A DNA stretch of 42,970 nucleotides from a virus: the IMG/VR virus record IMGVR_UViG_3300044986_000600, positions 1 to 42,970 of that record; one strand, given 5' to 3'. The position numbers were made by a program, and so were the translations under genes. Within the stretch, counting starts at the first letter, position 1; every line of letters begins with the position of its first letter. Below, in pieces: positions 24,484 to 32,011 of the stretch. Under the pieces are notes generated by a model. It worked only from the letters and a program-made list of their open reading frames with translations. It was not told the origin of the DNA and did not search any database.

Positions 24484-25399
24484 AGACAGCTCCGCCGACG
24501 TGTCCTGCGATCAAACCCAAGTCCACATGGGGTTGGTGCCCCGCCACCTGAGCTCGCCGGCAAAAGGTGACGTCCTCTCCGGTCCCGGGGCGATACTTGG
24601 TCACAGCCTCCACAAGCTCCTGCTGGGCCTCGGGAGTTTTCGCTTCCGCGAGTTTCAGCAACACCTCGTCCGGGGCGGGGGAGAAAAATTCCCACGGCAG
24701 GTCTGCCCGCTTCGGGGCGAGGTGGGGGAACTTTTTCTGGATGTCGAGGAAGACGTCCCGGTGAATCAACATACACCCAGTTCCGACCCATTTCGTGGCT
24801 TGGACCGTTGCCGGTCGGGTGTCGCGAATCCGAGCGGCCAGCGCCGGGTCGTTTGCCCCCTCGGCGAACATGGGCTTGCCTTTCGGGTGCCGACCGAAAT
24901 ACAAGGCGCCCACGAGCTTTTTCTTGGCAGCCAAGAGACGTTTGAGGGTGTGTTGGCCGGCAAACTCCTTCGGGAGATTGAGATTCGTTACGCCGTTGAA
25001 CCACCCCGCATCACCAATGGGGACGACCATGTCGTCGTCGATCCACAGCGACCACGGACAATCGCTGGCGAGGAACGACTGCGCCAACTTGTTCCGGGTG
25101 TGGACAATAAAGGCGTCGCCGAAGTGCATCGTGGCCCGCATGGTGGCGCGGTCCCACAAACCCAGCAGCGAAAACAAGGTGGCTGGGTTGGTGTGCTTGT
25201 ATTGCGGCAGCAGGAGCATCACCTCCCGGCCCGGACCCACCGGGGAGAAAGCGTCGTTACCACTGAACAGGTCATCCACCGCTTTTTGGGCGTGGTCGAT
25301 GTTGACGGCCTGTCCGTCGAATTTCTTGCCGAACACCGCTTCACGTTCGGCGACAGACAAAGACGCCGCGTAGTTCTGGGTTACTTGCTTGAGGTCCAT
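24458..25399 (-). CDS. GT-A family glycosyltransferase
   Basis: The 313-residue product has the hallmarks of a metal-dependent GT-A enzyme: a hydrophobic strand leading to a DXD-type motif (SLWIDDDMVVP, D121-D123), a later acceptor-side motif GTGEDVTFCRRAQVAGH (E275, D276) and a conserved His near the end (LIAGHVG, H300). The N-terminal 55 residues are an extra helical segment. It lies between the scaffold-like gene and the glycosyltransferase/GH130-like fusion, overlapping the latter by 26 nt, so the two are probably translated together. The sugar donor and acceptor are unknown. Confidence 0.7.
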   Translation of the reverse strand: MDLKQVTQNYAASLSVAEREAVFGKKFDGQAVNIDHAQKAVDDLFSGNDAFSPVGPGREVMLLLPQYKHTNPATLFSLLGLWDRATMRATMHFGDAFIVHTRNKLAQSFLASDCPWSLWIDDDMVVPIGDAGWFNGVTNLNLPKEFAGQHTLKRLLAAKKKLVGALYFGRHPKGKPMFAEGANDPALAARIRDTRPATVQATKWVGTGCMLIHRDVFLDIQKKFPHLAPKRADLPWEFFSPAPDEVLLKLAEAKTPEAQQELVEAVTKYRPGTGEDVTFCRRAQVAGHQPHVDLGLIAGHVGGAVYGPTNTTS

Positions 25400-25408
25400 A
25401 CGTGGTGG

Positions 25409-26566
25409 TTACTTGCGGTCGCCGAAGAACTCAGCCATCGCAGCGTCGGCTGAACGGAGGTCGGTCCTAGGTCCCGTCTTGGGTGCGGTGGGTCGTGGAT
25501 CGACGCGGAGAGTGCGACCGGCGTCTTGGAAGGATTTGATCTTCTCCTGTGCCTCGGCGAGTTGCTTGGTGAGTTGCTCGGTTTTCCTACTCAGCCCGTC
25601 CCGCTCCATGAGGAAAACGTGAGCCAGCGCATAGCCCGCGGCGAGCTCGGCTTGGAGTTTTGGACTTCCCTTTACGACCATCCCTTCTACCTCCGTCAAT
25701 TTGTTGGCGACGAAAGTGTTGATTTCTTGGATGTTCTTACGCTCCTCTGCCGAAGCATTCTTTGGGACCTCAATAGGTTTGAAGGGGTCGAGCGTCGTGG
25801 CGAGCCGCTTGAACTCAGTGGTGCGCTCCTCGGTCTGCTTCTTACCTTCCTGCTCATAAGACTGCCGGCGCTCCTCCAAAAATTTCTTCCGGGTGTCTGA
25901 GCCCTTCGCAACGGCTTCCTTGCGCTGCTCGGTGACCTCGTCCTTCTCCACGAGCTTGGTTTCGATAAACCTACGAAGCCGTGGGTCCGGTGCGAGTTTA
26001 TCCAAGTCGAGCTTCTCCACCCCGCCGAACTCCTTGATCTTGGTGATGTCTGCGTCCGAGGCGCCGGCCTCTTTCAGTCGGCTGTAAATCTTCTCGTCGA
26101 TGGTCGTCAGCCGCTTGTCGAACCTTTCGACGAAAGTAGGGTCCGCCTCCAGCGCGACACTCTCCCGGAAGTTGCGAAGCTCTTCGAGTTCCTTCGTGGT
26201 GCTCTCGTCCGGCTCGGCAGGCTTCGCCGAGGTCCGCACTGTCTCCAACTCCTCGCGGAGTTTTCGGATTTCCTGCCGGGCGAGCTCCTTTACCTTCGTG
26301 AATGCCTCGGTTGTTGCCGGCCTCGCGTGGGCGCCCAGCTTGATGCTGTCCAGCGCATCCTCCTCAGTCGCGACAACGACGGCAGTAGGCTTCGGTTCCT
26401 CGGTAGTTGACTCCGAGGTCGTGGCAGCAGTCGCACTCTCCTCCTCCTCCTCGGGTTCCGCAGATTCCTTTCCCTCCGGGACGCTGGTTTCGGTGGTCTT
26501 GCCAAGCAACATCTTGTCGATGTGACTTTCGGTATCTAGGGCGTCGTCAGTGATTACTTCGCTCAT
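25409..26566 (-). CDS. scaffolding-like protein
   Basis: The 385-residue product is almost entirely charged and helical. An acidic, low-complexity N-terminus (EPEEEEESATAATTSESTTE) leads into coiled-coil segments (about 85-335, such as KELARQEIRKLREELETV), and the C-terminus is short and mixed (SADAAMAEFFGDRK). No catalytic or membrane features are present. An acidic, coiled-coil protein of this size encoded between portal and capsid genes is the usual profile of a scaffold that directs procapsid assembly. Unusually, two sugar-enzyme genes separate it from the capsid gene. Confidence 0.75.
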   Translation of the reverse strand: MSEVITDDALDTESHIDKMLLGKTTETSVPEGKESAEPEEEEESATAATTSESTTEEPKPTAVVVATEEDALDSIKLGAHARPATTEAFTKVKELARQEIRKLREELETVRTSAKPAEPDESTTKELEELRNFRESVALEADPTFVERFDKRLTTIDEKIYSRLKEAGASDADITKIKEFGGVEKLDLDKLAPDPRLRRFIETKLVEKDEVTEQRKEAVAKGSDTRKKFLEERRQSYEQEGKKQTEERTTEFKRLATTLDPFKPIEVPKNASAEERKNIQEINTFVANKLTEVEGMVVKGSPKLQAELAAGYALAHVFLMERDGLSRKTEQLTKQLAEAQEKIKSFQDAGRTLRVDPRPTAPKTGPRTDLRSADAAMAEFFGDRK

Positions 26567-26576
26567 GGTAAAAAAC

Positions 26577-26870
26577 TCAGGAATTGCCGTTCAACTCGTC
26601 GTCGGCCTGCTGTAGGGCCGACTTCCGCTTCATAAGGTCGTCCGCGACTTCAACCGAAGCGAGGCCCACCATCGTCTGTAGGCAGACCTCATACCCCCGG
26701 ATGACTCCAAGCTGATTGTCTGCTGACTGGTTGGGTGCGGTCCGTGGGGGAGGTGTGGCGAGGATTAGAACCTCAAGCAACCGCTGCCCCAGCTCCGTCT
26801 GCAACCACTTCGCCAGACTGTCCGACTGCTCCGGGTTCCATTGGGCTTCCTGCTTGAGTTTCGGCAACAT
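26577..26870 (-). CDS. small conserved-type protein overlapping the portal 3' end
   Basis: ATG 26870 gives 97 residues (MLPKLKQEAQWNPEQSDSLA...). The reading frame overlaps the last 98 nt of the portal gene in another frame; a TTG 42 nt upstream is an alternative start. The pattern WLQTELGQRLLEVL, then DNQLGVIRGYEVCLQTMVGL and a closing ADDLMKRKSAL helix resembles small helical proteins found beside portal genes in other podoviruses. The long overlap and lack of a Shine-Dalgarno sequence suggest reinitiation or coupling. Function unknown; a head-assembly accessory is plausible. Confidence 0.55.
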   Translation of the reverse strand: MLPKLKQEAQWNPEQSDSLAKWLQTELGQRLLEVLILATPPPRTAPNQSADNQLGVIRGYEVCLQTMVGLASVEVADDLMKRKSALQQADDELNGNS

Positions 26871-28878
26871 TTTGTTGTTGAGCCAAACTAAGCTCCTGAA
26901 GCCCCTTTTCAACCTGAATCACTTGGGCCGCGATTTCTTCTAGCTCGGGGTCTTTGATACCTTGCTGCGCCGCGAGGGCGAGGTGTTCCTTCGCGTGCTG
27001 GAGGATGAACTCCACCGATCCAACCTGCTGCGGATTCGCCGAGGCAGTCTGGAGCGCGGAGGCAAAGAGCGGCAACAGCGTGCTAAGGTGGACCTTGTGG
27101 TTGTCGCGGGGAGAGACTGGAATCGGAAGCCCACTGCCGAGGGCCACGTTTTCGAGTTGCTGCATCCGCACCGCTTCCGCGAGCACCGTCTGGTCATCGT
27201 CGGGAAGCAGGATTCGGGTGGCGAACTCCGGGGACACTTGCGCCGAAAGTTTTTCCCAGAGCAGCCGCTTGTTGTCCACCAGCGGGTTGCCCATCGTCTC
27301 CGTGGCCGCGGTGATGATGCTTTGGCGCTCAAGGTTGGACAGGTCCTGAACGACCTGTAGGGCCGGGGACTCCCTCAGGTAAAGGAGTTCGTCCGGGGAG
27401 AGCACCGTCAGGAGTTTCTGCTGGAACGCCCGGACCGCGGGAATCGTGGTGTTCGGGTCGAGGACCCGTTTTTGAACGCTCGAAACCATCGCCCCGAACT
27501 GCTGGAGCCACCGCCCCAAAACATCGTCACTCCGTTCACCTTCCCGCGAGGCGAGGAGGTTAATTTCTTCCTGCGTGACCCGGTCACGGCCAGAAAAGCT
27601 GGTCGGCGACACGGAGCCGGACATTTCGTCCAACAGCCGTCGAAGGTAGTCATCCAGCGTCACGCTGGCTTCGATGTTGGCGTCAATCCGGGCTGATTGG
27701 ATAACCCAGTCGGAGCTGAACGTCACCACGTTGCCCACGACGTTCATCTTCAGCCGCGTCGCGTTGTTGTCAGGGCCTTGGAGCACCAGCTTGCCGGCCA
27801 ACTGCATCCGATCCACCGCATCGTTGCGGCTGCGGTCAAGGACGGTCGCAAAAGCGTAGGCGGTGCGGCCCAATCCCTTCGATCCGTGGAGAGTTCCGTC
27901 CGCATACTCGAAGGAGAAGAACGAACTCACTTCGCCAAGAGACTGGAACCGGTCCAACCACGTAAATACCAGCCGACCCTTCTCGTCGGTGATGAAATGG
28001 CTCACTTTTCCCGACAATTCCACCGCCAACAGGTGAAACAGCCGGACTTTTTCCGAGCCGACGAAACTGGTGCCCTGACTGACCTGCCGGTAGAGGTCCT
28101 CGTAGAAACGAACCTCGGAAGCTGGCCCGGCGACCCGTCGATTCTCCGGCAAAGCGTTGTTGATCGTCTCCGCAAAGGCGGCCACGTCCCACCGTTCGTC
28201 TCCGACGACCTCCTTGCTCTTGCGACCAGCCTGAAGCATCTGGAACGCAATGTGGGGGGCGACGTCTACCGCAAAAACAATGGCTGGGGCGTGCTCGGGG
28301 GTCTGCCGCGTCGCGACGGGCACGAAAAACTGGTCCTGCCGGAACGCTTTGGGTAGGACGGTATCGTCGTCGAGTGCCGCGGAGGCGGTATAGCCAAAAA
28401 GCACCGTCTCGTGAGACAGCGATTCGACGAGGTCGTTCCAACCGGGCTGCGAACGGAGGAAAAGCGTCAGTTCCCGGCGGAAGAACTCGGTCTTTTTCTC
28501 CTCTCCGGGTGTGCCGGGAGGTAGAGAAGCGGCGGTGAGGAACCGGGCTGAGTTCACCGCCCTCGGGAACCGGCCAACCACCTTGGAGACGAGGGTGTTG
28601 AGCGGACGGGTGGTGAAATTCGACTTCCATGACAACCCGGCGGACTTGAGCTCTGCGGGGTCCCACGGTTGCTCGGAGTTCAGCTTCCGCGTTATCTTCG
28701 CGTTGCGGTTGTTGCGCTGGTTGTTGTCCTCCTTCAGGTGGGTGACAAACGTGGCAACACTCTCGGGAGAGGGGAAAGCTCTGGAAATAGCCTCGCCCGT
28801 CTCCGAGACACGTTTCTCCCCGTCGGCGGGGGATAGTTGTCGGGTGTCTATCTGTGGGGATGGTCCAAAGTTGCTCAT
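26773..28878 (-). CDS. portal protein
   Basis: The 701-residue product has the size and composition of podovirus portals. The N-terminal helical part includes NNQRNNRNAKITRKLNSEQP and WKSNFTTRPLNTLVSKVVGR, the region where such proteins contact the capsid and adopt the wing fold. Central helices (RNDAVDRMQLAGKLVLQGPD) are followed by a stem-like region and a long C-terminal helical barrel-type segment rich in Gln/Ala/Glu (about 560-690). It lies between the TerL/zinc-protein genes and the scaffold-like gene. ATG 28878 follows a CGATATAG element by 13 nt. Assignment is by size, composition and gene order. Confidence 0.75.
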   Translation of the reverse strand: MSNFGPSPQIDTRQLSPADGEKRVSETGEAISRAFPSPESVATFVTHLKEDNNQRNNRNAKITRKLNSEQPWDPAELKSAGLSWKSNFTTRPLNTLVSKVVGRFPRAVNSARFLTAASLPPGTPGEEKKTEFFRRELTLFLRSQPGWNDLVESLSHETVLFGYTASAALDDDTVLPKAFRQDQFFVPVATRQTPEHAPAIVFAVDVAPHIAFQMLQAGRKSKEVVGDERWDVAAFAETINNALPENRRVAGPASEVRFYEDLYRQVSQGTSFVGSEKVRLFHLLAVELSGKVSHFITDEKGRLVFTWLDRFQSLGEVSSFFSFEYADGTLHGSKGLGRTAYAFATVLDRSRNDAVDRMQLAGKLVLQGPDNNATRLKMNVVGNVVTFSSDWVIQSARIDANIEASVTLDDYLRRLLDEMSGSVSPTSFSGRDRVTQEEINLLASREGERSDDVLGRWLQQFGAMVSSVQKRVLDPNTTIPAVRAFQQKLLTVLSPDELLYLRESPALQVVQDLSNLERQSIITAATETMGNPLVDNKRLLWEKLSAQVSPEFATRILLPDDDQTVLAEAVRMQQLENVALGSGLPIPVSPRDNHKVHLSTLLPLFASALQTASANPQQVGSVEFILQHAKEHLALAAQQGIKDPELEEIAAQVIQVEKGLQELSLAQQQNVAETQAGSPMEPGAVGQSGEVVADGAGAAVA

Positions 28879-28891
28879 TCCGCGTCGTTTC

Positions 28892-28900
28892 CTATATCGG
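28892..28900 (-). promoter_or_regulatory. CGATATAG element (copy 4) before the portal gene
   Basis: Minus-strand CCGATATAG covers the last codons and TAG stop of the 79-residue gene and ends 13 nt before the portal ATG. The overlap with coding sequence means conservation here could also reflect the protein end, so this copy alone is weak evidence for a promoter. Confidence 0.4.
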
Positions 28901-29131
28901 CCACCGGTTCTCCGGGCATTTCTCAGTTCGGAGGGGTGCCTTCAACTCCACGTAGCACCCGCACGAGTCGCATCTCCCCGGCCCCGGGTCGAAAAACGGG
29001 CATTCCTCACACACAAGAAGCCGTCGATCACGGTCCGCGTCAGGGAGAAACACCGGTTTACGGCGGAGCAGAGCCGTGACGAGTCTTTTCGCAGACGAGA
29101 GAGCATTTAGGATCGTGGTCTTCGCCAGCAT
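28892..29131 (-). CDS. Cys-rich zinc-ribbon-like small protein A
   Basis: The 79-residue product has a basic helical N-terminus (LAKTTILNALSSAKRLVTAL) followed by a compact cysteine module: LLVCEECPFFDPGPGRCDSC (C-x2-C and C-x2-C), then GCY and KCPENRW. This pattern suggests one zinc-binding ribbon. It overlaps the preceding, related gene by 25 nt and ends just before the portal gene. The pair may be packaging or portal-associated proteins. The product ends NRWPI, comparable to the PEQCWRRP end of its neighbour. Confidence 0.65.
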   Translation of the reverse strand: MLAKTTILNALSSAKRLVTALLRRKPVFLPDADRDRRLLVCEECPFFDPGPGRCDSCGCYVELKAPLRTEKCPENRWPI

Positions 29132-29700
29132 TGTTCAGGGGCGCCCGGGTCGAATTCAGTAAAAGCGATCCGGACAGCGGTGGGGAGGTGGTAGCCGTGG
29201 TGGTCGCACGCTTTCAGACCCTTGGTTTCCACTTCAGGTCCGTCACGGGAGAGTAACTCGGCGGCGGACGAAACTTTCTCCACGCAACTCGCGCAGTTCT
29301 TCTGCCACATGAGGTTGTGGGGACACTTCCGGCAGATGTCGGCCCGCTCTTTCGCTACGCTCGGGTCCACCCTCGGCAGTCCCCCCGCCTTCACCCTGTT
29401 TACACGCACCGTCTTGGCAAGGTAGCCAAGCATCCGGGCCGTCAGGTCCGCGGCTTGGCTGTTCGCCCGCTTCGGAGACATGATCCGGGAGGTCTCCCGG
29501 CAGATGGATGGGTGGTGAGAACAGATGAACTCGTCTACCAACTGCTCGGCTTTCTCGTGGTTCTCGTCGAGCTGGGCCAGATACTCCGCGACGGCAAACA
29601 CCAGCTTGTCCTTCGAGGCCCCACGGATGGTAGTCCCGTCAACGTGACGATACCACCACCCCCGGGGTGGGTGCAGGCTGGGGTTGGGCTGGATCGCCAT
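29107..29700 (-). CDS. Cys-rich zinc-ribbon-like protein B
   Basis: ATG 29700 (197 residues) follows the stop of the 75-residue gene by 1 nt; a TTG 12 nt upstream is less likely. The N-terminal part has PPRGWWYRHVDGT and a helical segment (LDENHEKAEQLVDEFICSHH). The C-terminal half holds the metal-site candidate ICRKCPHNLMWQKNCASC, a third ACDHHGYH group and the end APEQCWRRP. Spacing and ends resemble protein A, so the two are probably paralogous, with an added N-terminal domain here. Function unknown; DNA-packaging context. Confidence 0.65.
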   Translation of the reverse strand: MAIQPNPSLHPPRGWWYRHVDGTTIRGASKDKLVFAVAEYLAQLDENHEKAEQLVDEFICSHHPSICRETSRIMSPKRANSQAADLTARMLGYLAKTVRVNRVKAGGLPRVDPSVAKERADICRKCPHNLMWQKNCASCVEKVSSAAELLSRDGPEVETKGLKACDHHGYHLPTAVRIAFTEFDPGAPEQCWRRPRS

Positions 29701-29701
29701 A

Positions 29702-29929
29702 TCAGGCGGCAAGATTCGGACCCGTGTTCCGGCTTTGAAAAGCCGGTCCTATCTCGGCGACGACTTGCTCGAAAGCGTCCACGACGGTGGTGGGCTGGTA
29801 GCCGGCCGCGAGCATCGCAAAGTAGGCCGCCATAGCGATGGTTCGTGCGGGATTCTCTTGGTCGAGAACTATCTCGGAGGAACCCGTAGCGAGAACATCA
29901 TTGACGGTTACGCGAACTGTTTGCGACAT
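29702..29929 (-). CDS. hypothetical 75-residue protein downstream of TerL
   Basis: ATG 29929 gives MSQTVRVTVNDVLATGSSEI, a short beta-rich start, then a helix (TIAMAAYFAMLAAGYQPTTV) and a polar tail. A longer frame exists but overlaps TerL with non-native composition. It starts 34 nt after the TerL stop and is followed by the Cys-rich pair. I do not recognise the family. Confidence 0.55.
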   Translation of the reverse strand: MSQTVRVTVNDVLATGSSEIVLDQENPARTIAMAAYFAMLAAGYQPTTVVDAFEQVVAEIGPAFQSRNTGPNLAA

Positions 29930-29963
29930 ACAAAAACCGTGATTAGGATTGCGAGTGCTACGT

Positions 29964-31790
29964 TCAAAAGTCTCCGGAATCGAACCGATTGGTGATGTCA
30001 ATATAGGCTTCCTCGCCGTCCTCTTCAACCGACTTCTGGTTTTGCTGACTGCTGTTTGGCTTGCCGGCGGGCGGCAGCTTCGCGTCCAAGACGCACCGAA
30101 CTACGTGGATGGCGAGCGTCAGAGCGTCAGCGTCGTCGGGGGAGTGGCCGCGGTTCCGGAGCTTGAACTCTTTCTTCTCCTCCACCTTGTTCCGGCGGCG
30201 AGGGTCGTAGCGGCGCCCGGAGAGCTGCATCACTACTTCCGAACGGTCGAACTCCGGCAGGAAAAAGCAGCAGTCCCGCTCGAACCAGTAGCGGACCGCG
30301 AAGTGGAGTTCTGAGAGGACTCGGTCGAACTCTTCGTCCGACTTGGGACCGTCCTCTTCGATCTGTTTCCCCGTTGGGGATTCAGAGTAGTTCACCCCCA
30401 GCAACGGACCCCAAGTGTTCTTCAGGACGTCGAAAACACCCCGGGTGTGCCCCGTTTTGTCAACAGCCAGCATCTCCGGCTTGATCCCAAGAGCGGCAGC
30501 AAGGGCTTTGACCTCGTTGGCCATCTGGACTGTGTCACCTTTCGGCAGAGTGAAGATTCCGTTGATCTGGAGGCAGTTCCGCGGCCGTGAAAACTTGACC
30601 AGCTTGCCGGCCACCTTGATACCCACCGCCATGCCGTAGAGACCGTGACAGAGTTTAGCATGATCGCCGCCGTCGAGCGCCAAGTCGGCACCTCCGACTG
30701 ACGTAGGTCGGCTGGAGAAAACCAACTCCGCTACCGCAGTGTCGAGGACAGACTGGGGAATCACCCCCAAGTCAACACCCTGCGGAGGGTAGCATCCTCG
30801 GCCGAAGGTCCAGTAGCCCGGCGAGTTCCTTCCGCCAGATTTCGATTCGAGGGCCTTGAGGGCAGAAAAGCTCTGGAGCCCCGGATAAATGACTCGCTCT
30901 TCGAGGACGTTCTCGGACTTCTCGGCGTCGAGCCGGATGACGTTCCAGCCCTTCTTGCTGAGCCACTGTTCGTCCGTCTCCGCGTTAAAGCCTTTCCACC
31001 CTCCTTCCGGCTCCGCCATTCGTCCGGGCTCAAGGCTGGGGTCCTTGGGGTTGAAAGCAGCCACCACCTTGAAGCCCTTGTCGTTCTCGTCCGCGAGGTT
31101 CGACATTTGATTCTCAAGGTCCGGGTAGAGTCCCGTTGGCACATTCTCCAGCTCGTCAATGAGCAGGAACAGCCGGGACATGTTCCCGTAGATGGGGTGG
31201 GGCGTCGGTCGGGGATGTCGCTTCGCGCCTTGCAAACGGCCGGCTGACTTCCGGCCGATGGGTAGAACAGTGCCTTGGATCGAGCTCTTTCGGTTCCGGG
31301 TGCTCAGCCCGATGAACAACTGGCCCACCGTGCCGGGAATCGGCAGGGCTGCTTCCGAGTGGAGCTTGACGAGGTGTGTAAACAGGTTGTCCTGAAGATG
31401 GTCTTCCGAGGGTCCGATACACTTGACGTTCGTATACTCCGGGTCTGCGAGCCACTCCAGCAGGAAAAGCACCGCGGGAGTGTAGCTCTTCCCCATCGAC
31501 GACGCACCCATGAGCAGGGTGAAGTTGTTCTTCTGGACGCCTTCCCAAATCATCTTCACCGACCGCGGGTCCGGAGTGAAAAGTGTGGCTGGCCATTGTA
31601 GCTTCGCCGCCAGTTCTAACCTGCGGTTTTTCAGGCAACTGGAGAACACCGATGACAGGATCGAGTCAGCCGTGGACGCGGAGTCGCAGCCCTGTTTGAC
31701 TCCCGTAAGCGAGAGAACCAAACGGGCTGCGTCTACCTTCTGCCCCGCATGGATGTGCGGTGCTGCGTCGGCTACTATTTTATCGAGCAT
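29964..31790 (-). CDS. terminase large subunit
   Basis: The 608-residue product has both motor and nuclease signatures. Walker A is GASSMGKSYT (residues 95-104, K101) and Walker B is LFLLIDELENVP (D212, E213). The RNase H-like nuclease supplies D369 (GGADLALDGGD), D444 (LAVDKTG) and the closing HSPDDADAL (D552, D553, D555). It cuts concatemeric DNA and drives packaging into the procapsid through the portal. An extra helical N-terminus of about 85 residues precedes the ATPase, and the last 40 residues are a polar tail. It starts 6 nt after the CCA of a tRNA-like minihelix. The TerS candidate is about 3.3 kb upstream, separated by sugar genes and RNAs. Confidence 0.9.
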   Translation of the reverse strand: MLDKIVADAAPHIHAGQKVDAARLVLSLTGVKQGCDSASTADSILSSVFSSCLKNRRLELAAKLQWPATLFTPDPRSVKMIWEGVQKNNFTLLMGASSMGKSYTPAVLFLLEWLADPEYTNVKCIGPSEDHLQDNLFTHLVKLHSEAALPIPGTVGQLFIGLSTRNRKSSIQGTVLPIGRKSAGRLQGAKRHPRPTPHPIYGNMSRLFLLIDELENVPTGLYPDLENQMSNLADENDKGFKVVAAFNPKDPSLEPGRMAEPEGGWKGFNAETDEQWLSKKGWNVIRLDAEKSENVLEERVIYPGLQSFSALKALESKSGGRNSPGYWTFGRGCYPPQGVDLGVIPQSVLDTAVAELVFSSRPTSVGGADLALDGGDHAKLCHGLYGMAVGIKVAGKLVKFSRPRNCLQINGIFTLPKGDTVQMANEVKALAAALGIKPEMLAVDKTGHTRGVFDVLKNTWGPLLGVNYSESPTGKQIEEDGPKSDEEFDRVLSELHFAVRYWFERDCCFFLPEFDRSEVVMQLSGRRYDPRRRNKVEEKKEFKLRNRGHSPDDADALTLAIHVVRCVLDAKLPPAGKPNSSQQNQKSVEEDGEEAYIDITNRFDSGDF

Positions 31791-31796
31791 CGAAAT

Positions 31797-31838
31797 TGGT
31801 ATCCACGGTCGGACTCGAACCGACTAAGCATCGTGGAC
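31797..31838 (-). ncRNA. tRNA-like acceptor/T-arm minihelix with CCA end
   Basis: The minus strand reads a 7-bp acceptor-type stem (GTCCACG / CGTGGAT, one G-U), a 7-nt linker ATGCTTA, a 5-bp T-stem with canonical T-loop (GTCGG-TTCGAGT-CCGAC), discriminator A and an encoded CCA (31799-31797). The D-arm and anticodon arm are absent: only 7 nt separate the 5' acceptor strand from the T-arm. Such a minihelix is the known minimal substrate type for RNase P and CCA-end enzymes. It could be a deleted tRNA, an RNA-processing signal just before TerL, or a decoy. I found no other 5' acceptor strand nearby. Confidence 0.6.
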
Positions 31839-31841
31839 ACT

Positions 31842-31900
31842 GAAAAACAAGCCGGTCTTTCGGGTAGTAACTGTCCGGAAACACCCCGTCGAACCGGCTC
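31842..31900 (-). terminator. terminator-like or structured element between tRNA-like RNAs
   Basis: Arms 31894-31900 and 31849-31855 pair as GAGCCGG / CCGGCTT (one G-U) and are followed by GTTTTTC on the minus RNA. A 38-nt interior could form further short stems (CGGG / CCCG). The closing helix is 7 bp, like an acceptor stem, but no tRNA arms are recognisable. It may reduce transcription into TerL or separate the RNA units. Confidence 0.4.
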
Positions 31901-31927
31901 CTCGCCCACACGGGAAAGGTTAAAACT

Positions 31928-32001
31928 GAAGCGCGGGCTGGGTTCGATACCAGCATTCTCTGGAGCTAAAGCACCAGCGTCTTTCTTATCACCACCGCGC
32001 A
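31928..32001 (-). ncRNA. aberrant tRNA-like cloverleaf
   Basis: On the minus strand GCGCGG / CCGCGC (32000-31995 with 31936-31931) closes a 6-bp acceptor-like stem. Inside are a weak D region, an arm CTGG...CCAG with mismatched inner pairs and a TTTA apex, a 5-nt variable region and a T-arm-like hairpin GCTGG/CCAGC. Its 8-nt loop TATCGAAC equals a T-loop with one extra A. No CCA is encoded (TTCA follows). The anticodon cannot be fixed. It may be a decayed tRNA or a tRNA mimic; it lies 11 nt after the tRNA-His. Confidence 0.35.
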
Positions 32002-32011
32002 TCTGAAAAAT

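Noticed and set aside
31797-31910. tmRNA: GGTTCGACGGGG at about 31895-31884 resembles the tmRNA 5' region
   Set aside because: No matching acceptor strand upstream, the region is far too short, and no tag frame ending in ALAA precedes a stop.
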